Below the pieces are notes generated by a model. It did no database searches, was not told the DNA's origin, and saw nothing but the letters and a program-made list of their open reading frames with translations. Positions 39,601 to 52,602 of a stretch of DNA of 64,000 nucleotides are shown here, piece by piece (within the stretch, counting starts at the first letter, position 1; every line of letters begins with the position of its first letter). Both the position numbers and the translations under genes were made by a program. The stretch is from NCBI GenBank assembly GCA_019843655.1, contig JACDQD010000103.1, forward strand, positions 4,712,001 through 4,776,000, written 5' to 3'. The stretch is from Lethocerus indicus. Taxonomy: Eukaryota > Arthropoda > Insecta > Hemiptera > Belostomatidae.

Positions 39601-42600
39601 GCGAATTTTTAACCTGAAATACGAAATATTTATTTATTACACCAGAGTTAAAATTAACCCTGCACGCAGAACTCACCGACAGAGAGCACAAAACAATATT
39701 CCTTACAAAGCCACACTTTATAAATATATGGTGATATATTGCTCCGTGTCAAACACAGTATTCGAAAATCGGAGTTCTAGGATCCTATTCAGCGGTTAAT
39801 TGAGGGACCTACGCGTATCGGTCGCCAATGGAGCGATATTTTTTTTTAAATTGTAAGTTATCTATGACGTTAGAACGCGAAACGTTATAATTATTTGCAA
39901 GGTCAACAGACCATATAAAGTAGGAGGAATATAAACGAGGGTAAGAGTTTAAATGGAGTAACAGCGGTGAAAAGATGTCTCTTCAGTAGTCGGCACGCTT
40001 AGGTGCCTCGTTAATTTACCGACGGAATGCTAATGGCAATGGCGACCCGAAAATGGCCTAGCAAAGGACAAAAACAGTGGCGTTAAATTTTCTTCTGAAG
40101 ATTTCTAGATTCCTCATGCCCATTATTAAGACCCCTTTTTGTTCAGGTTTGTCAATATAATTCAGCCATTTATATCTTTCCTTTCATGACCAAGGTGGCT
40201 AATGTGGTTTGATATTATACTCGATAGTTCCTGTTTTTTATGTTATTCACGGTCCTTCTTGTTCAGTACATTCGAATTCCATACAGCGTCCACCATTTAA
40301 TCTAAAAAATAGATTATAAGGGGATAATTCAGCAATTTCTCGGGTTTCTCGGGTCCGCGATGGTTTGGCATAACTTCGGTTTCCACTCGCTAATTTGGTT
40401 CAAAATTTGATTATTAATATTTTCCGTGCTACTACGACTAGGATTTAGAAAGTTCCCAAAGATTTAGGAACCGAAAACAGTCGTTGTTCATAAAACACAT
40501 TTTATCAATTTTGGCTTTTAGACAACCCTTAGAAGCACCTCTGAATGTCGCCCGGTGACAGTGGGACGAATTTAAAACGGCAGGGCGAATAAATGAAATA
40601 CACCGACAATGGCGAGTTTATTCAGCGAATTTCAGGATTTGAGGGAGGTCAAAGTTTATTCCTTCTCGCTTTAATTAACCACGGCCCGATTGTGGCGTGG
40701 GGCGGTTGAATCCCCGTTAGTGCTGTCCCTGTCTGGTATCCAATTGGGTATATATTACCGGTATTGTATAATTGCGGAGGGGGTCGCACGTGGAGCCGGT
40801 GGGCCCTAATTCAGCCGGTGAAAACGGCCCTCGACACACGGCTCGTGGCTTCGTGGCCCATTCACCTCTCCCAATTGACCCCGACCCCGCCCCCGCCACC
40901 GCCCCCGTCGTCTCTGCCGAGCTAATTGCGGATGTTGACTTACCGACGATTACATTTCCGACACCAATATTAATCCATCAAATATAACGTGGGCCCCGAG
41001 TCTTACTTTTTCACTGGAAAATAATATTAACTTAAAATACCTTAATGGTGGGTTCAGTTTCTACTGCAAGTTTCCACTGTCAGTGGATCATTCGCGGACT
41101 AGATTTGGTCCAGACGGCGTGGTTAATTTTGTATTTCTATTAATATATGTCATCAATTATCGATTCTGACAAGTTAATAAACATATATAATGGTTCTCCT
41201 CCAAAATATAATATTTATTTAGTATAACTAAAAACAAAACAAAAACAAAGTGTAGTACCATACATTTTTCAGGTAATATTTGACAATAATACTTCTATTT
41301 TTCAAGAAAACAATTTAGCACTAGTGTCAATGGATTGTGGTATTCGTATGCATAGAACTTAATTTTAATTACACTCACAGCACGACCGACGCATTTCATT
41401 ATTAAATTACTGTCATAGCAACTATTACTCTACTGGGAAATATCATTAACTGGAATAAAATTAATTAATGTTAACGTTGCAGTGGTCAACGGACTGACTA
41501 TACTGTGTATTTAAAAGCGTCCGTTTGCATTAAATGGATGTTTGTGGGAAACAATAATAAGATGGGTCCTAATATGGTGTCGTTTTTGCGCCATATGCAA
41601 TTAAATACTATTGATCGCACTCGGACTATTCTTATTTTTAAAGCGTACGATCTCACTCGTGGAGTTTTGTGCGGAACTCTAAACATTTTTTTCTTTGTTC
41701 TGATTTTCAAATGGGATGCGACTTGAAAAGAGGAAAGGACGACGAAGTCGGTTATTCACTTATCGGCCTACAGGCTTCTTCACTCTCAGGACACCGGAAC
41801 ATAAAAGTTTTTCTTCCTTCAGCTCAGGCAGGGTGTACACCAAATGTATCCAGTCACGTGATACCGAAATTTATTCTCACGTCGGACAATAAAATTTATA
41901 CATTTTCAGAGTATTATATAAACCAAATGGGTAATTATTCGGTTATGCGAACGTATGAGAGTTATTTTTCCTAATGTACCAGAAAAGTTTAAATATTCTG
42001 TGCTTGTGAGACAATGTAATTTTCTTTTTCATATGCATTAGATTAATTGCAATTATAGGGAAAATATTTAGAAGAGTGCCGTGTGTGTTTTTGCCTTTTT
42101 GCCACTTTAGAGGGGACAGAAGTTGAATGTTCGTATGGTCCTTAGTATATGGCTTAATACACAATGCAAATCACATGCAAAACACGGGGCAAACCCGGCG
42201 CCTCACAGCGTTCATACTTATGCTATTACCTATGATACTCCTCCACGACCGACGTCACCGACAAGTGTTTTTGCTGAAAATGTATGTAAAGAAGGCGATG
42301 GATGTTTACCGGGCTTGGATTTCAAGTTGCCCTAGAGACGCCGGTGAATGGGGGACACCCCTTACATTATTCATACCGATACAGAAACTCTGTTCAATAT
42401 TGCATTGCATCGCTTCAACATCAGTCCCGCACCTCACCGCATATATAGTATAGAAGCAGCCCGCTTGTTCGGCATCGTTTCTAATGACACGGAAAAAAGT
42501 AGTAGTTGTTCGGCTTCAATACGGAGTTGTCTGTTATTTTCATTCGAATATGTCGTACATAGCTAAAGAGGTTCTAAATCTATACTGTCATTTAAACTAT

Positions 42601-42862
42601 AAACTCATTTACTAAATAATGATAAACATATTTATTTTTTTTGGCGATATAAATATGTACGTTCACACAACTCAGTCAGATTCTTGTATCATATAATGCA
42701 AATATGTACTTATATACGTGTTTTTTTATGTGAGCACTGCATTGACTTTGGTCCTTAATGGCACGGGGTAATACGATAAGATTCGCAACTGATATTTCGT
42801 AAAAAACTAGAAAAAATTTCCTTTTTCCTTATCATTTATGAATTACGTTTTTCTACAAAAAA

Positions 42863-42880
42863 CATATATATATATATATA
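42863..42880. repeat. Short (TA)n tract with following TATG/TATAC repeats
   Basis: Nine TA units are followed by a degenerate run of ATGTATGTGTATATACATATATAC type to about 42915. Confidence 0.9.
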
Positions 42881-44445
42881 CCAACCAGATATGTATGTGT
42901 ATATACATATATACGAACCGGGGGACGCGAACTAATAGACCGTAGAAAATGGTTAAACAGTTCGCATCGTTCCACATGTCGTTCTCAGAGATAACAGCTC
43001 CAATTTACTGTCCATTTGTATTGACAGAGCGTCGAATTATCGGGGCCCGTGTTTATATACAATTTTCAGATATCCTTTGACGTTTATGAGGACGTATTGT
43101 CTATTTATTCAGCCGTTCGGTGCGGCCTTACGGGAATCGATCGGGCGTCCAGAAACAAGCAGCTTAAATCTAAAATTACGCCCAAAAATGTAAAGCCGGC
43201 GTATGCTTAATAATAATGCACAAGAACGCAATTGGAGGAGGGACTCCGATTGTGTATGTATAATAGGTGGTTATGTACATTACTATGTCACCGGAGAAAT
43301 ACTACTGACGACGATGGCTACTGCCACTGTTCTAGCGAGTGGAATAAAAAAAGTAGCACGAGCAATAAAATGAGTTCAAGTCAGTGTAGCTCTTCGAACC
43401 GTGTTTGAATCTTGGTCGTGAACCGGAATATTCTTCAATTGGAAATTTCAATTAAAACAAGTTCCTCTGGAAAAAGAGAAAAATATTTTTCAAAATAGTG
43501 TTTGCATTTCACATATTAATAATAGTAGTCTTTATTAGAGGGAAAATTCTATTATTAATAACACGGTTTATTTTAAAATCTTCGGAACAAATTTTTTATC
43601 CCATACACTCTGTTCAGTGACGTCAATGAAAGATAACCCGATATTCCTGAAACTCGTGGATTAATCAACTAACGATAATAAAATTGGATAGTGGGCAGCG
43701 AGTTATCTGAGTATTGGTGATCAAATCGTATTTGTAGGATTATCGCGAACAATAGCGGCAATATTAGCAAAGTAAATAGATCCGGTAAACTGTTTAACGG
43801 ACAGCTATTTGGGTGTTTAACGGGAATTTAACTCGGCCCAGGAGTGAAACCCCCCGCGGGAGTTTTAGACATAGTTACGGACCCGGGCCTCCTTCAGTCT
43901 ATGCTATCGCCTATAAGATGGATCCGTCGGCCAATAAACTTTCAGGGCCGAAACTTAGATAAATGTATTAATTCCTCATAAACCTTCACGCCCACCTCCC
44001 CACCCACCTTATATCATCGTCTGATACGGGGCTGCTACCGGTGGAACTTAACTTACTAAAGAAGGTAAGCTAAGGGGATATATATGAAGGGAAATTACCC
44101 CCTATAATTTGTAGAGTTACCGAGCGCAATCTCCCAAAATTCAAACAGAAAAATCTATACTTAAAAGTAAAGTATCTATACGTTCGGCGCACTTATGTAC
44201 GTCGGTAATGCGATCCTTGTGTAGTTTAGCAAGAATATATTAAAAGTTAGTTCTAATTTTTCGATATTTTTATTTATTGTAAAATTTTTTTTAGTTATGT
44301 GATTCTAAGAATGATAAGAAATGATCATCATCTCAAGAAGTAAGAAGACCGACAAACAATGTAGGATCATGAGTGTAACATCGCAAATTGCGCAAATTTT
44401 GCTCAAAACTTCCGTCATTAATGTGTATTAAAAAAATACAATGTT

Positions 44446-44520
44446 AGAGTGTCATATATATAAATATAGTGTCAAATAAAATCATAATGTTATATAATTA
44501 TAGTGTTATATAATCATCAC
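44446..44520. repeat. Degenerate AT-rich tandem repeat (AGTGTYATATAAT-like units)
   Basis: Four related units beginning GTGTC, GTGTC, TGTTA and GTGTTA, each followed by ATATAAT or AAATAAAAT words, run in about 75 bp. The last two share GTTATATAAT exactly. Confidence 0.6.
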
Positions 44521-44869
44521 TTCAATGGGGCGCACTTTTTACTAGTCCCGCAAGACCGTTTAGTGTTGCGTTTTAGTATCACTAACGCGGTTATTCACGC
44601 CTAACCCAATTCAAGCAGAAATCACATATTGGCCATTCATTTCAATACTCATAATTAATTGTCATAGTGAAATGTACTTTTCCTTTCGAAAATTAATTCT
44701 GATCCCTATTCCATAACCTTTGGAAGATAATAAATACTTATCAGTAATCATTACAACTTGATTTTAGAAATAAGGTATTATTTGCAATATTGTTATCAGC
44801 AAAATTTGGTAGTAAATAATTTTAGTTATAATAGAATATTTATTTTCTTAACATGTTTTTCATAATGAC

Positions 44870-44904
44870 TATTTTATAAATAAAATACCATAAATGGTAT
44901 TTTA
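44870..44904. other. Two overlapping, mutually exclusive hairpins
   Basis: TATTTTAT/ATAAAATA (44870-44887, centre AA) overlaps TAAAATACCAT/ATGGTATTTTA (44881-44904, centre AA, perfect 11-bp arms). Both cannot form together on one strand. Confidence 0.85.
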
Positions 44905-45742
44905 GTAGCTCTGCGTTGCTAGATTGAACGTTTTTGGTGTTAAATAAGCCGTGTACAAAATTATAAATAAAATCGAAACTTGAACTATTTAATTACATTG
45001 AAATTAGTACCTAGCACTTTAATCGATACTTCAGTTCCCAGATTCACTAATTTAATCTATTAATGGACAGCAAACAACGCTTCGGATCTCGGAATGAGCT
45101 ACCGTTGATTTACAGTTGTTTATCTGAACCAAGATGTCAATTTTTATAGGGTCGTAAACGGCTTTGCAGAAGGTTATCCGACCGTATGGAATAATAAATG
45201 CCGCTCTAGGAATCAATCGCAAACCGAAGTAGGTGACAGATAAAAGCGCACGAGCAGTTTATTTCTAGTATGTTTACAAAAATATGTAATTATCGAAATG
45301 GATGGACGATTAATTGAATAATTAGTTGAATAAAGGTCCTTAGAAAAACGGAATTGATTCAGATGAGTACTTTTCGGCTCTCTAGAACTCCAATCTCTAT
45401 GAAAAATACGTAGCTAATTACAAGTGGCGGGCCTACAGGGAATTAATTTCATGGGTTCAAAACTCGAAATAGGCGCTTGGAAGCAATTACATGAAATAAT
45501 ACAAAGTGGGACAAATAATGATACTTTCATTTAATGAATAAATTAGACTATGTTACAGAACAGTCCCCCCTTTAGCTCCAGCTTCTTCTTTTATGTGGAT
45601 CCATATGATGTTCCATATATTCAATACCAATTACGTAGAATAATTTTAATTATACAGTTCATTTAATAGCACACATTTACAAGGGCTGCCTTAGGTATGG
45701 TACGTACCCGTTATTAATTATTTATTATTAAAATGCAGAGAA

Positions 45743-45772
45743 ATTACCATTTGGTAATACTTATAAGTATTA
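45743..45772. other. Hairpin overlapping an 18-bp perfect palindrome
   Basis: ATTACC/GGTAAT (45743-45758, loop ATTT) overlaps the palindrome TAATACTTATAAGTATTA at 45755-45772. Confidence 0.85.
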
Positions 45773-47939
45773 ACGTTTAATTAATTCATTAGGATAAAAG
45801 TGTTTAGTTTGTCCTTTTTGCTAGATATGCGTGGGAAGATTGCGTGCCATATTTATCAGGAAGTATGTAATAAAATGGGTATTCTAGTTTCAACCGTAAG
45901 CGTCTCTTACAGGAAATGTTAGATACAGCATATATTTCTGTATTAATTGCTTCAAATCGTGCAATAAATTAAATTCGATAAACATATTATCAAGAATATG
46001 TCTTAACCCGTCAACTAACGATGTATCATTCTGCCAGGCTTAAGGCGACATTTGAATAAATACCAAAAGTAGTTGGTCTGGAGAAATTTTAAACTTGAAG
46101 GGAATCTTTAGTGTTGAAATTACGTCGAAAAATATTGACTGAGACGGACTAAAATTGTAGAAATATCTCGGTAACAGATTACAGCGGGTCAATATGCGGG
46201 TCACGCCGTGATCGCGTTAACGCAAGTAAGATTAAAGGGAAACTGGAATTCGTTAACTATTCCCGAAGCTCAAATAGAGCCTGTATTTAACTTACATAAC
46301 ATTCCATTACTTACCCACCCAACGAATTACCTGTTTCCCACTCCTTTCAAAGTGCCTGTCAAAGTAACCCACTGCTTTGAAAGTTCTACTGGAAATAAGA
46401 AGGATAATTTTAGGAATATTCGCTGCACAAACCGAAGTACGGAAAAACTCATTCTACCATTAAATAGATTAAATAGACCCCCGGTGCAGAAAACCCGTCT
46501 GGATATGAAACCTTGAAGTAATATCTCAATTACCGGTCCAATAAACATAGACGGAACACAATATTTTCTACAGTAAACAAATACCCCGCTGAAAAGCGGG
46601 GAGAAAAGGACTGGAGAATAAAAACTCCTGTCTTGCTCCGCCGAGTTGATCACCCGTGAAATTTGAACGGAGGGCGCTATACGCCGCTCAGGGTCGGGGC
46701 TAATGAAGACGGCTCATCGTCCCGGTTGGCCACGGCCCAAAAAAGACACGAAAAACAGCCCCTTAAAATCCTCCCCCTCTCCCCACCGCCGAAAATCCCC
46801 TCCGACCATGAATTACACTTATTCCCTCCTGGCCATGTGCTAAGTGGTCCCCGTAATTTAGGCATCAGTTGTCCGCGTCAACTTTTTTTCGGAACGTCAT
46901 CAAAGGCATGATTAAGTTATGATCGAGATTTTTGATCCGGGTATAATACGCCGTGTCTTATTTTATAAATGGTCTATACTAGATGCAATAAAAGAAAACT
47001 GAGGATTACTAACCGATTAAATTTTATATCCATTGCGACATTCACAATGAAAGCATTTAAATAACTATTTCAGCTAAAATATTTATAAGGAGTTTACAAC
47101 GTTTTTATGGGGGTTCCGAATTTCAATCAGTATTTATTTCAATTGTCTTATTTTTCTCAATGTAAAATTGCGGAAATTTTGAAAAACACATTTTTCCAGT
47201 TATTTGATTTCGGGTATACGGATATTGCTGAATTAATTTATATATTTTGGCAGAAACGTTTTAATATATCAGGTTTGTTTATCGACCCCTAATGAAATTA
47301 ACGCGACGGAAGTTTTTTTGGAATGAGATTTTCCAAATATGTACCACAGAAATGTATGTCAATAAGAAAGTTTTTGCGGGACCAATCTCGTGTTTGCACC
47401 CGCTAAATATCGGTACGTTCGGCGCCCGCCTGAATTTCTGATCGAGCGGATTTGTGTAAATTTTCAAATCTAGCACAGTTTTTACATTTATAAGAATATA
47501 TAAAATCATTTAAAATAAATATATTACAGTATTCATGTTTTCATTGAACGCTTAATCAATATAATATCCTTCAATACAAGTTACATATTATCCAAAATGG
47601 ACGAATTGTGTCGTAGCCAAATTGGAATTTTAATCTTCGTTTGAATTTTATAGGTTATTTCGGTCGGACATAGCTCAGTGTATAGAGTGGTGCGGGGTGA
47701 ACGGATTGAACAAGGATATTCTATTTCCCTGCACTCGGCTGAATTTTCCTCAATTACAAATTTCAACTGAATACCACTATACTTACTATAAAATAGTATT
47801 TAAATATCCATACATTTTCCCAGCAATGCGGAATTCATTTCCCTAAATTGTCCCACGATTCTGAAATGTAGGTTATACAAGGAGGAAAACTAAGGGATTA
47901 GAGAGCCAACTAAGAGTCTCCTGCCTCCTACTTACAAGG

Positions 47940-47945
<6 letters not shown>

Positions 47946-48002
<57 letters not shown>
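47946..48002. repeat. (CT)n microsatellite; GAGA repeat on the minus strand
   Basis: Fifty-seven bases of uninterrupted CT lie at the left border of a GC-richer stretch (48000-48180). In insects, GA repeats are binding sites for GAGA-type factors, so a promoter or boundary role is possible but not shown. A 69-codon minus-strand frame with an Arg-Glu run is only this repeat translated. Confidence 0.97.
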
Positions 48003-48004
<2 letters not shown>

Positions 48005-49039
48005 CGGGATTTGTGCGGTGAATTTTAAAATTCTAAAATAAGTGTTGCTTCGATTGGTGGCCAAGTTGGGGGGCTTTGCCACCGCCAGTGCGCATGTGTG
48101 CCCGCAACCACTTTGCTTGAGTTTAGTGTCTCACACACGGACCGCCACCTTCAACAACGCGAATAAAAAATTCAACCCGTCAATTCTCCGTCTCTTTTTC
48201 CTTCTTGTCCCACTCAATTATATCCTCTATTTCTGTATGTCACGGGTATATATCCAGACCATAAAAGAATACAATATTAAATCATGTATACGTTGTTTGT
48301 AGATAGGGCACGGATATCTTATTAATGTGTGTGTGTATGGTTGTATAATAACGATTGTATTTTTTGTAGGATTTTAAAAACATTTCTATTTTTGAACGAA
48401 GGTTTCCGCGACCAGAACTTGAATTATAATTAACTAACTTCTGGTGCTGTGGGAAGAATCTAGAATCCCTGCTATTTTTGCTGTGTTTGGAAACCACATG
48501 ACCCGGTTCCATTGGAAGGGTTTTTACCCTTTCCTTATAGGGCCGTCTAGGTGTCTGCCTCCGAAGTTTCGAAACTCTTACTGCTTCCATCATCAGGGTC
48601 TGACTGAAGAGTAGATCAACTTGGGGTCCTCCAATACCTCTACCCTATATCCCTATTAAATTTATTATTGTTTTTGTAGTCTATAGTGAATAACCAGTTA
48701 TTTGGGAACCACAATTGTAGATTGAGCGGGTTAATATCATTTTATTAATATAAAAAGATAGTAATGTAAAATGGAAGGATATTATTTACTGTTTACCGAT
48801 GCTATTAAACGGTGAGTTGAGGATCGAGGTGTATGTCGAGTCCTCGCCATACTCCCCTTCTTCACATGTCTTGGTCAAACTCATCTGATTACTCGTGCAG
48901 GAGGACTCGGGTATCACGATTATTTAAGAATGCCCAAGGCCGTGCATTCAATTTATTATTATTTCCCATTCCGCCCGGGCCATAAATTAGGTTTCTACGT
49001 TTCGCGGGTCAATGTTATCTGTGATCATGAAATTATATC

Positions 49040-49480
49040 GTCGAAACAACTCAACGGTGGTTTATTCTAATTGGCCGAGTTCCAGGACCTCCCGGATTCT
49101 GAATTACAGGGGCGGAGGGGGAGGATTACGCACGGCCGTGTATTACACCGGATCAGATAAGCGGCGGTGGCTGTAGGCGGAAAGATTATAGGACGGGGAT
49201 TCATAAAATCGAACGACGTCACAGGACAGGACCGATGGAGATACCGGCTGCACGCAATATCATAAATCCTTCGGCCGGGGGGTGGAAAAAGAAGGGCCGG
49301 GCGAAAATAATACACGGTATATGGCGTTTCCGCAAATCGAATCGCGTCCGCCGTATTCCCGGAAACGCGAGGGCGCCACCCGATAGCGACTAGGGAAGGC
49401 GCAGCAAATGCAGAGAGCGCAGATAAGGCCCCGGACAGATTACGATTTGGCGGTCGGTCGGCAGAAAAAGATCGAAACCT
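49040..49480. other. GC-rich island with a 180-codon minus-strand open frame
   Basis: A GC-rich, CpG-containing block. The longest open frame of the window (49067-49609, minus) crosses it. Its translation has a mixed composition with no signal peptide, domain or repeat I recognise. In GC-rich DNA such a length arises by chance, so I list the island and not a gene. Confidence 0.4.
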
Positions 49481-50698
49481 AGCGAGTGAGAGACACTGTA
49501 CATCTGACCAGGTGTTAACGACAATTAAAACGAAATTGGCCGGAAGCAACTCAAAATTGCAGTTGTATATGCTGCCAAAATTGTTCTTAACGCGCCTCGA
49601 ATGTTTCATCGGGCGAATTAGTAATCGAATGACTGACTATTAAAAATACTATTATAGACTTCTGTAATGTCGTATAGAAATGACACCTATTCTCCGCTCA
49701 CCTATTCGGTTCTAACCTGGACCGGTTTCGCGGACTCACTATTCGCTTAGTCTTCTTCAGTAGGTCACTTACGCAATAAGAATTCTGTCGGCACTCTCAG
49801 TAAACTGTGAAAGGAAATATTGAAAATCACAAGGTTGATGATTGACCCCGTAAATTTCTTATACTGTGCACATATTTTTGGCTACATGCTTCATCGAAAG
49901 AAGTTGTGTTCGTAGATATAACAAAGCATTCTTCATAGATGGGAAAACATAGCATTTAGTTATATTCACAACTTACTGATTTCCACTGAATTAAATACAA
50001 ATAAAAGGAAACAAAGAAATAAATGGAACGCTGCGGCTGAAGCGAAAAATATAGCATTTGTGTAGATGCATTGGATTGGCACTCGTTCAAATACGGGGCA
50101 CGTCACAGCATGTTCTTCCGTTGTATTTTTATATTACGAAGAGAGTATGGAAGAATAAATCGCCCCTTTAGACTAATGTCAAATAGAAAACGATTTATAT
50201 TTGAGCCACCAGTTTAAATAAAACCATTTCTTATTGATTCCAGGACAATTTTTTACCGCCGAGAGAGTGACCAGGGGCCTCCGAACAATCCGAAACATGT
50301 CCCCGCCGAATTCCGGATTCATTTCTCGCCCACATTCCCCTGGTTTTAGCGGTCAAGCTTGGTACAACCCAGTTGCCCAGAGTTGTAGGCGGTAACTTTA
50401 CATCACTTTACACCTTTGTAATAATGTTCACAACTGTCGGAATCATCTCTGGGACAATATTTAACACAATATAAGTAATGATTATTTTTTTTTAGTATTA
50501 CTTTATTAATATTGCAACATTTATATTATTGAGATACAAAAACGAATGTTGAGAAGCCACTAGCTTCTGATCAAATGACGAGAGATATAATTCTTTTTAA
50601 ATTAACGATCAGATTAGAATATACTGAAGATTTTATTGTTGGAAATAACATTATTATTTAATAAATTTATACTGGGTCCAGACAATACCACAGTTTAT

Positions 50699-50737
50699 TA
50701 TTTATTAACTATAGTAGCATAGTATTTATTAACTATA
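50699..50737. repeat. Direct repeat of a 15-bp word, period 24
   Basis: TATTTATTAACTATA occurs at 50699-50713 and again at 50723-50737. The 9-bp spacer between them is GTAGCATAG. Confidence 0.85.
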
Positions 50738-50979
50738 CTAAGGTTATTTTAAATTACTGCCTTCCGTCGAGATGTCTTGAAAGACGATTTACTGCTTTTC
50801 AGAAAATTTATTGGCACTTATCTATTGGCACTATTTACTGGTTATCGTCTATCTTCAGTAGCAGAAACTTCAGCGAATGTTAAATGTACACCTCAGTGTT
50901 TTTTATGCATCACGATATTTCGAAAGCGTAACTCGCAGTTACCAGTGCAAGATTTATTTTTTTTTGTTTCCGTCGTTAA

Positions 50980-50984
<5 letters not shown>

Positions 50985-51029
<45 letters not shown>
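50985..51029. repeat. (TA)n microsatellite at the edge of the 51 kb GC island
   Basis: Forty-five bases of TA alternation, directly left of the purine-rich GC island. Several overlapping open frames with Tyr-Ile runs are this repeat read in different frames. Confidence 0.97.
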
Positions 51030-51034
<5 letters not shown>

Positions 51035-51039
51035 AAACA

Positions 51040-51570
51040 TAAGGGGACAAGGGGAGGATAGTGAGGGTTCGGTGTGGAGGGGCGGGACAAAGGAGGACAG
51101 AGAACGGGAGAGAAGGAGCAAGTGAGTTAGAGGGAGAGAGGAGCCTTCCTGACACTTGTTGGATCAATATGAGAGCGGGGCACGATGACGTCAGAGCCCG
51201 GGCCCCCACCATAACAGCATCCCCCCACCAGGGCTACAGGCCGGGCAGCCTCATTGCGGGCACCCAGAAAGAGAGACCGGAGGAGAACGGCGGAGAACGA
51301 AAGGAGGCGGAATTGGAGAATGGGCGATAAGGAATGAAGGGGGGCAGGAGAGCGGTTTAGGCGCCAGAGAATGGTCGGTGGAGGGAGGGGGGCGGAGAGA
51401 GCGAGAGGGCGGGAGGTGGAAGAGGAGGGCGAGCGAGAGAGAGGGTGCTACCTGTTTGTCGGCCGGCCGGGCCGGGGGGGTGGAAAAACACCTGGGAGGC
51501 CGACATGAATGAACGGGGCGCGCCGCACTGCGACCGGCCGCCACCCCCACCACACCCTCACCATTCATGA
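51040..51570 (+). promoter_or_regulatory. Purine-rich GC island; possible distal promoter or non-coding first exon
   Basis: The + strand is dominated by G and A (GGAG, GAGAG, GCGAG words) with many CpGs, and resembles the leader region at 63.33-63.78 kb. It contains a perfect CRE-type octamer TGACGTCA at 51186-51193 and a good splice-donor-like GCAA|GTGAGT with GT at 51122. No long open frame has a recognisable product. A distal promoter or untranslated exon of the gene at 63.8 kb would explain these features, but a plain GA-rich low-complexity block is the competing explanation. Confidence 0.35.
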
Positions 51571-52561
51571 TACCGGTTCATTCCAATACTTAACTTCATA
51601 GACCCAGTTTAGAGGCGGCACCTTTAAATTCCTGTCGTGCATGAATTATGACTATAAATGTTTGAAGTGAGGCGTACGGAGTTTGAAGATTGCCGTTTTG
51701 GGAGTTTCCCAGTTTTAATTAAAAGAGTTACCCTCTACCGCTTATAGGAGAATAAATAATCCCGAAGTTTCGAAGAAGATACGGAAACTTAATTTATGCG
51801 GGGCTGTTTAATTTAAATAGGCGGAGTCTCACATTATACTTTACTGTTTGACAAAATATATTCGCGCGATATTAAAAGTTTTTTTGGTTTTCGACCCGGC
51901 TACTCAGCATACTAGACTAACGTGCGCCTTTATTTTTGCCCTTTGGCAGCTCCGTTTATAATTTCATCGAAAGAAAGGTTAAGTTCTCTTTTATAACGCG
52001 TGGATTTTTAAAGCCCGGTCGCCTATCACTGAGCTAGGTCGCCTATCTGTATTAGACGTCATACAGAGTTTAGATTCAGTTATCACTTTCGACTACCGAA
52101 ATTGGCCATAAATTAAGGACATTACCTTGGTTTCGACCACGTTCAATGCGTGTCCGAATAATGCCCTTCTATAATAGAGCAAGCTGCCGGTGGCACTCCT
52201 ATAGAAAATCCAGTAACATGTGTCACCTTTTAATATTTTATATTTACTATTGTCTAGCTTGGATATCTCTATAGCCGTGTGCGGAGCTACGTTGAACAGT
52301 AGAGCAGCCCCGCCTCAGTCTTGTTCTGACGTCAAAGGTGTCGTGTGTTAAAGGGATATTTTGATTCCACCCTAAACAAACAGAACTGGTTATTTTAAAA
52401 ATAACAAAATAAATTATTGGAATTTGGAATGTTATCTAAATTATACATTGTATATTTTAGATCACCAGTGTGATATTTTATAGCTCTTACATAAATATTA
52501 CAAAAGACATCCAAAGAGCTTTGAAAAACAACACAAAAGAACTGTCCATACAAAATCATTC

Positions 52562-52602
52562 ATTAATATGTGGATTAATATGTGAGAGATTTTTAAAAAT
52601 CT
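52562..52602. repeat. Two 12-bp tandem units followed by a 16-bp palindrome
   Basis: ATTAATATGTGG is repeated once with one change (52562-52573 and 52574-52585). A perfect palindrome AGATTTTTAAAAATCT follows at 52587-52602. A second AATTTTTAAAAATT palindrome lies at about 52640-52653. Confidence 0.8.

Larger units (their letters stand above)
35080..47945. other. Non-coding stretch, no gene recognised
   Basis: GC-richer patches at 35320-35460, 36440-36640, 37980-38520, 39240-39600, 40680-40930, 42180-42360 and 46660-46900. CRE-type TGACGTCA octamers sit at 35946-35953 and 43618-43625. ATGCAAAT (POU octamer type) occurs near 42166 next to a second ATGCAAAA. Overlapping 70-108-codon frames at 41505-42566 are in different frames and unrecognised. 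Confidence 0.55.
48003..50984. other. Non-coding stretch, no gene recognised
   Basis: The first 180 bp are GC-richer and contain TGCGCATGTG, similar to an NRF1-type site. The rest is AT-rich except the island at 49.04-49.48 kb and a patch near 50270-50400. Confidence 0.55.

Noticed and set aside
41505..42566. Cluster of 70-108-codon plus-strand frames that could be exons of one gene
   Set aside because: Frames overlap each other, no plausible donor/acceptor chain joins them into a coherent product, and no domain is recognised.
47664..47745. tRNA-like A box (TAGCTCAGTGTATAGAGT) that can form a D-arm
   Set aside because: No matching B box, the acceptor arms do not pair, the T-stem fails and the base before the anticodon is not T. 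At best a tRNA-derived fragment or chance.
49067..49609. 180-codon minus-strand open frame, the longest in the window
   Set aside because: It lies in GC-rich DNA where stops are rare, has no recognisable domain, signal peptide or repeat, and no neighbouring exon pattern.
50777..51330. Overlapping frames with Tyr-Ile runs and Arg/Glu-rich tails near 51 kb
   Set aside because: They are products of the TA tract and the purine-rich island, in conflicting frames and strands.
51894..51932. Possible minus-strand copy of the 3.8/12.8/13.7 kb repeat (CCCGGC and ATACTAGAC in order)
   Set aside because: Only two short words match, with different spacing and no similarity beyond them.
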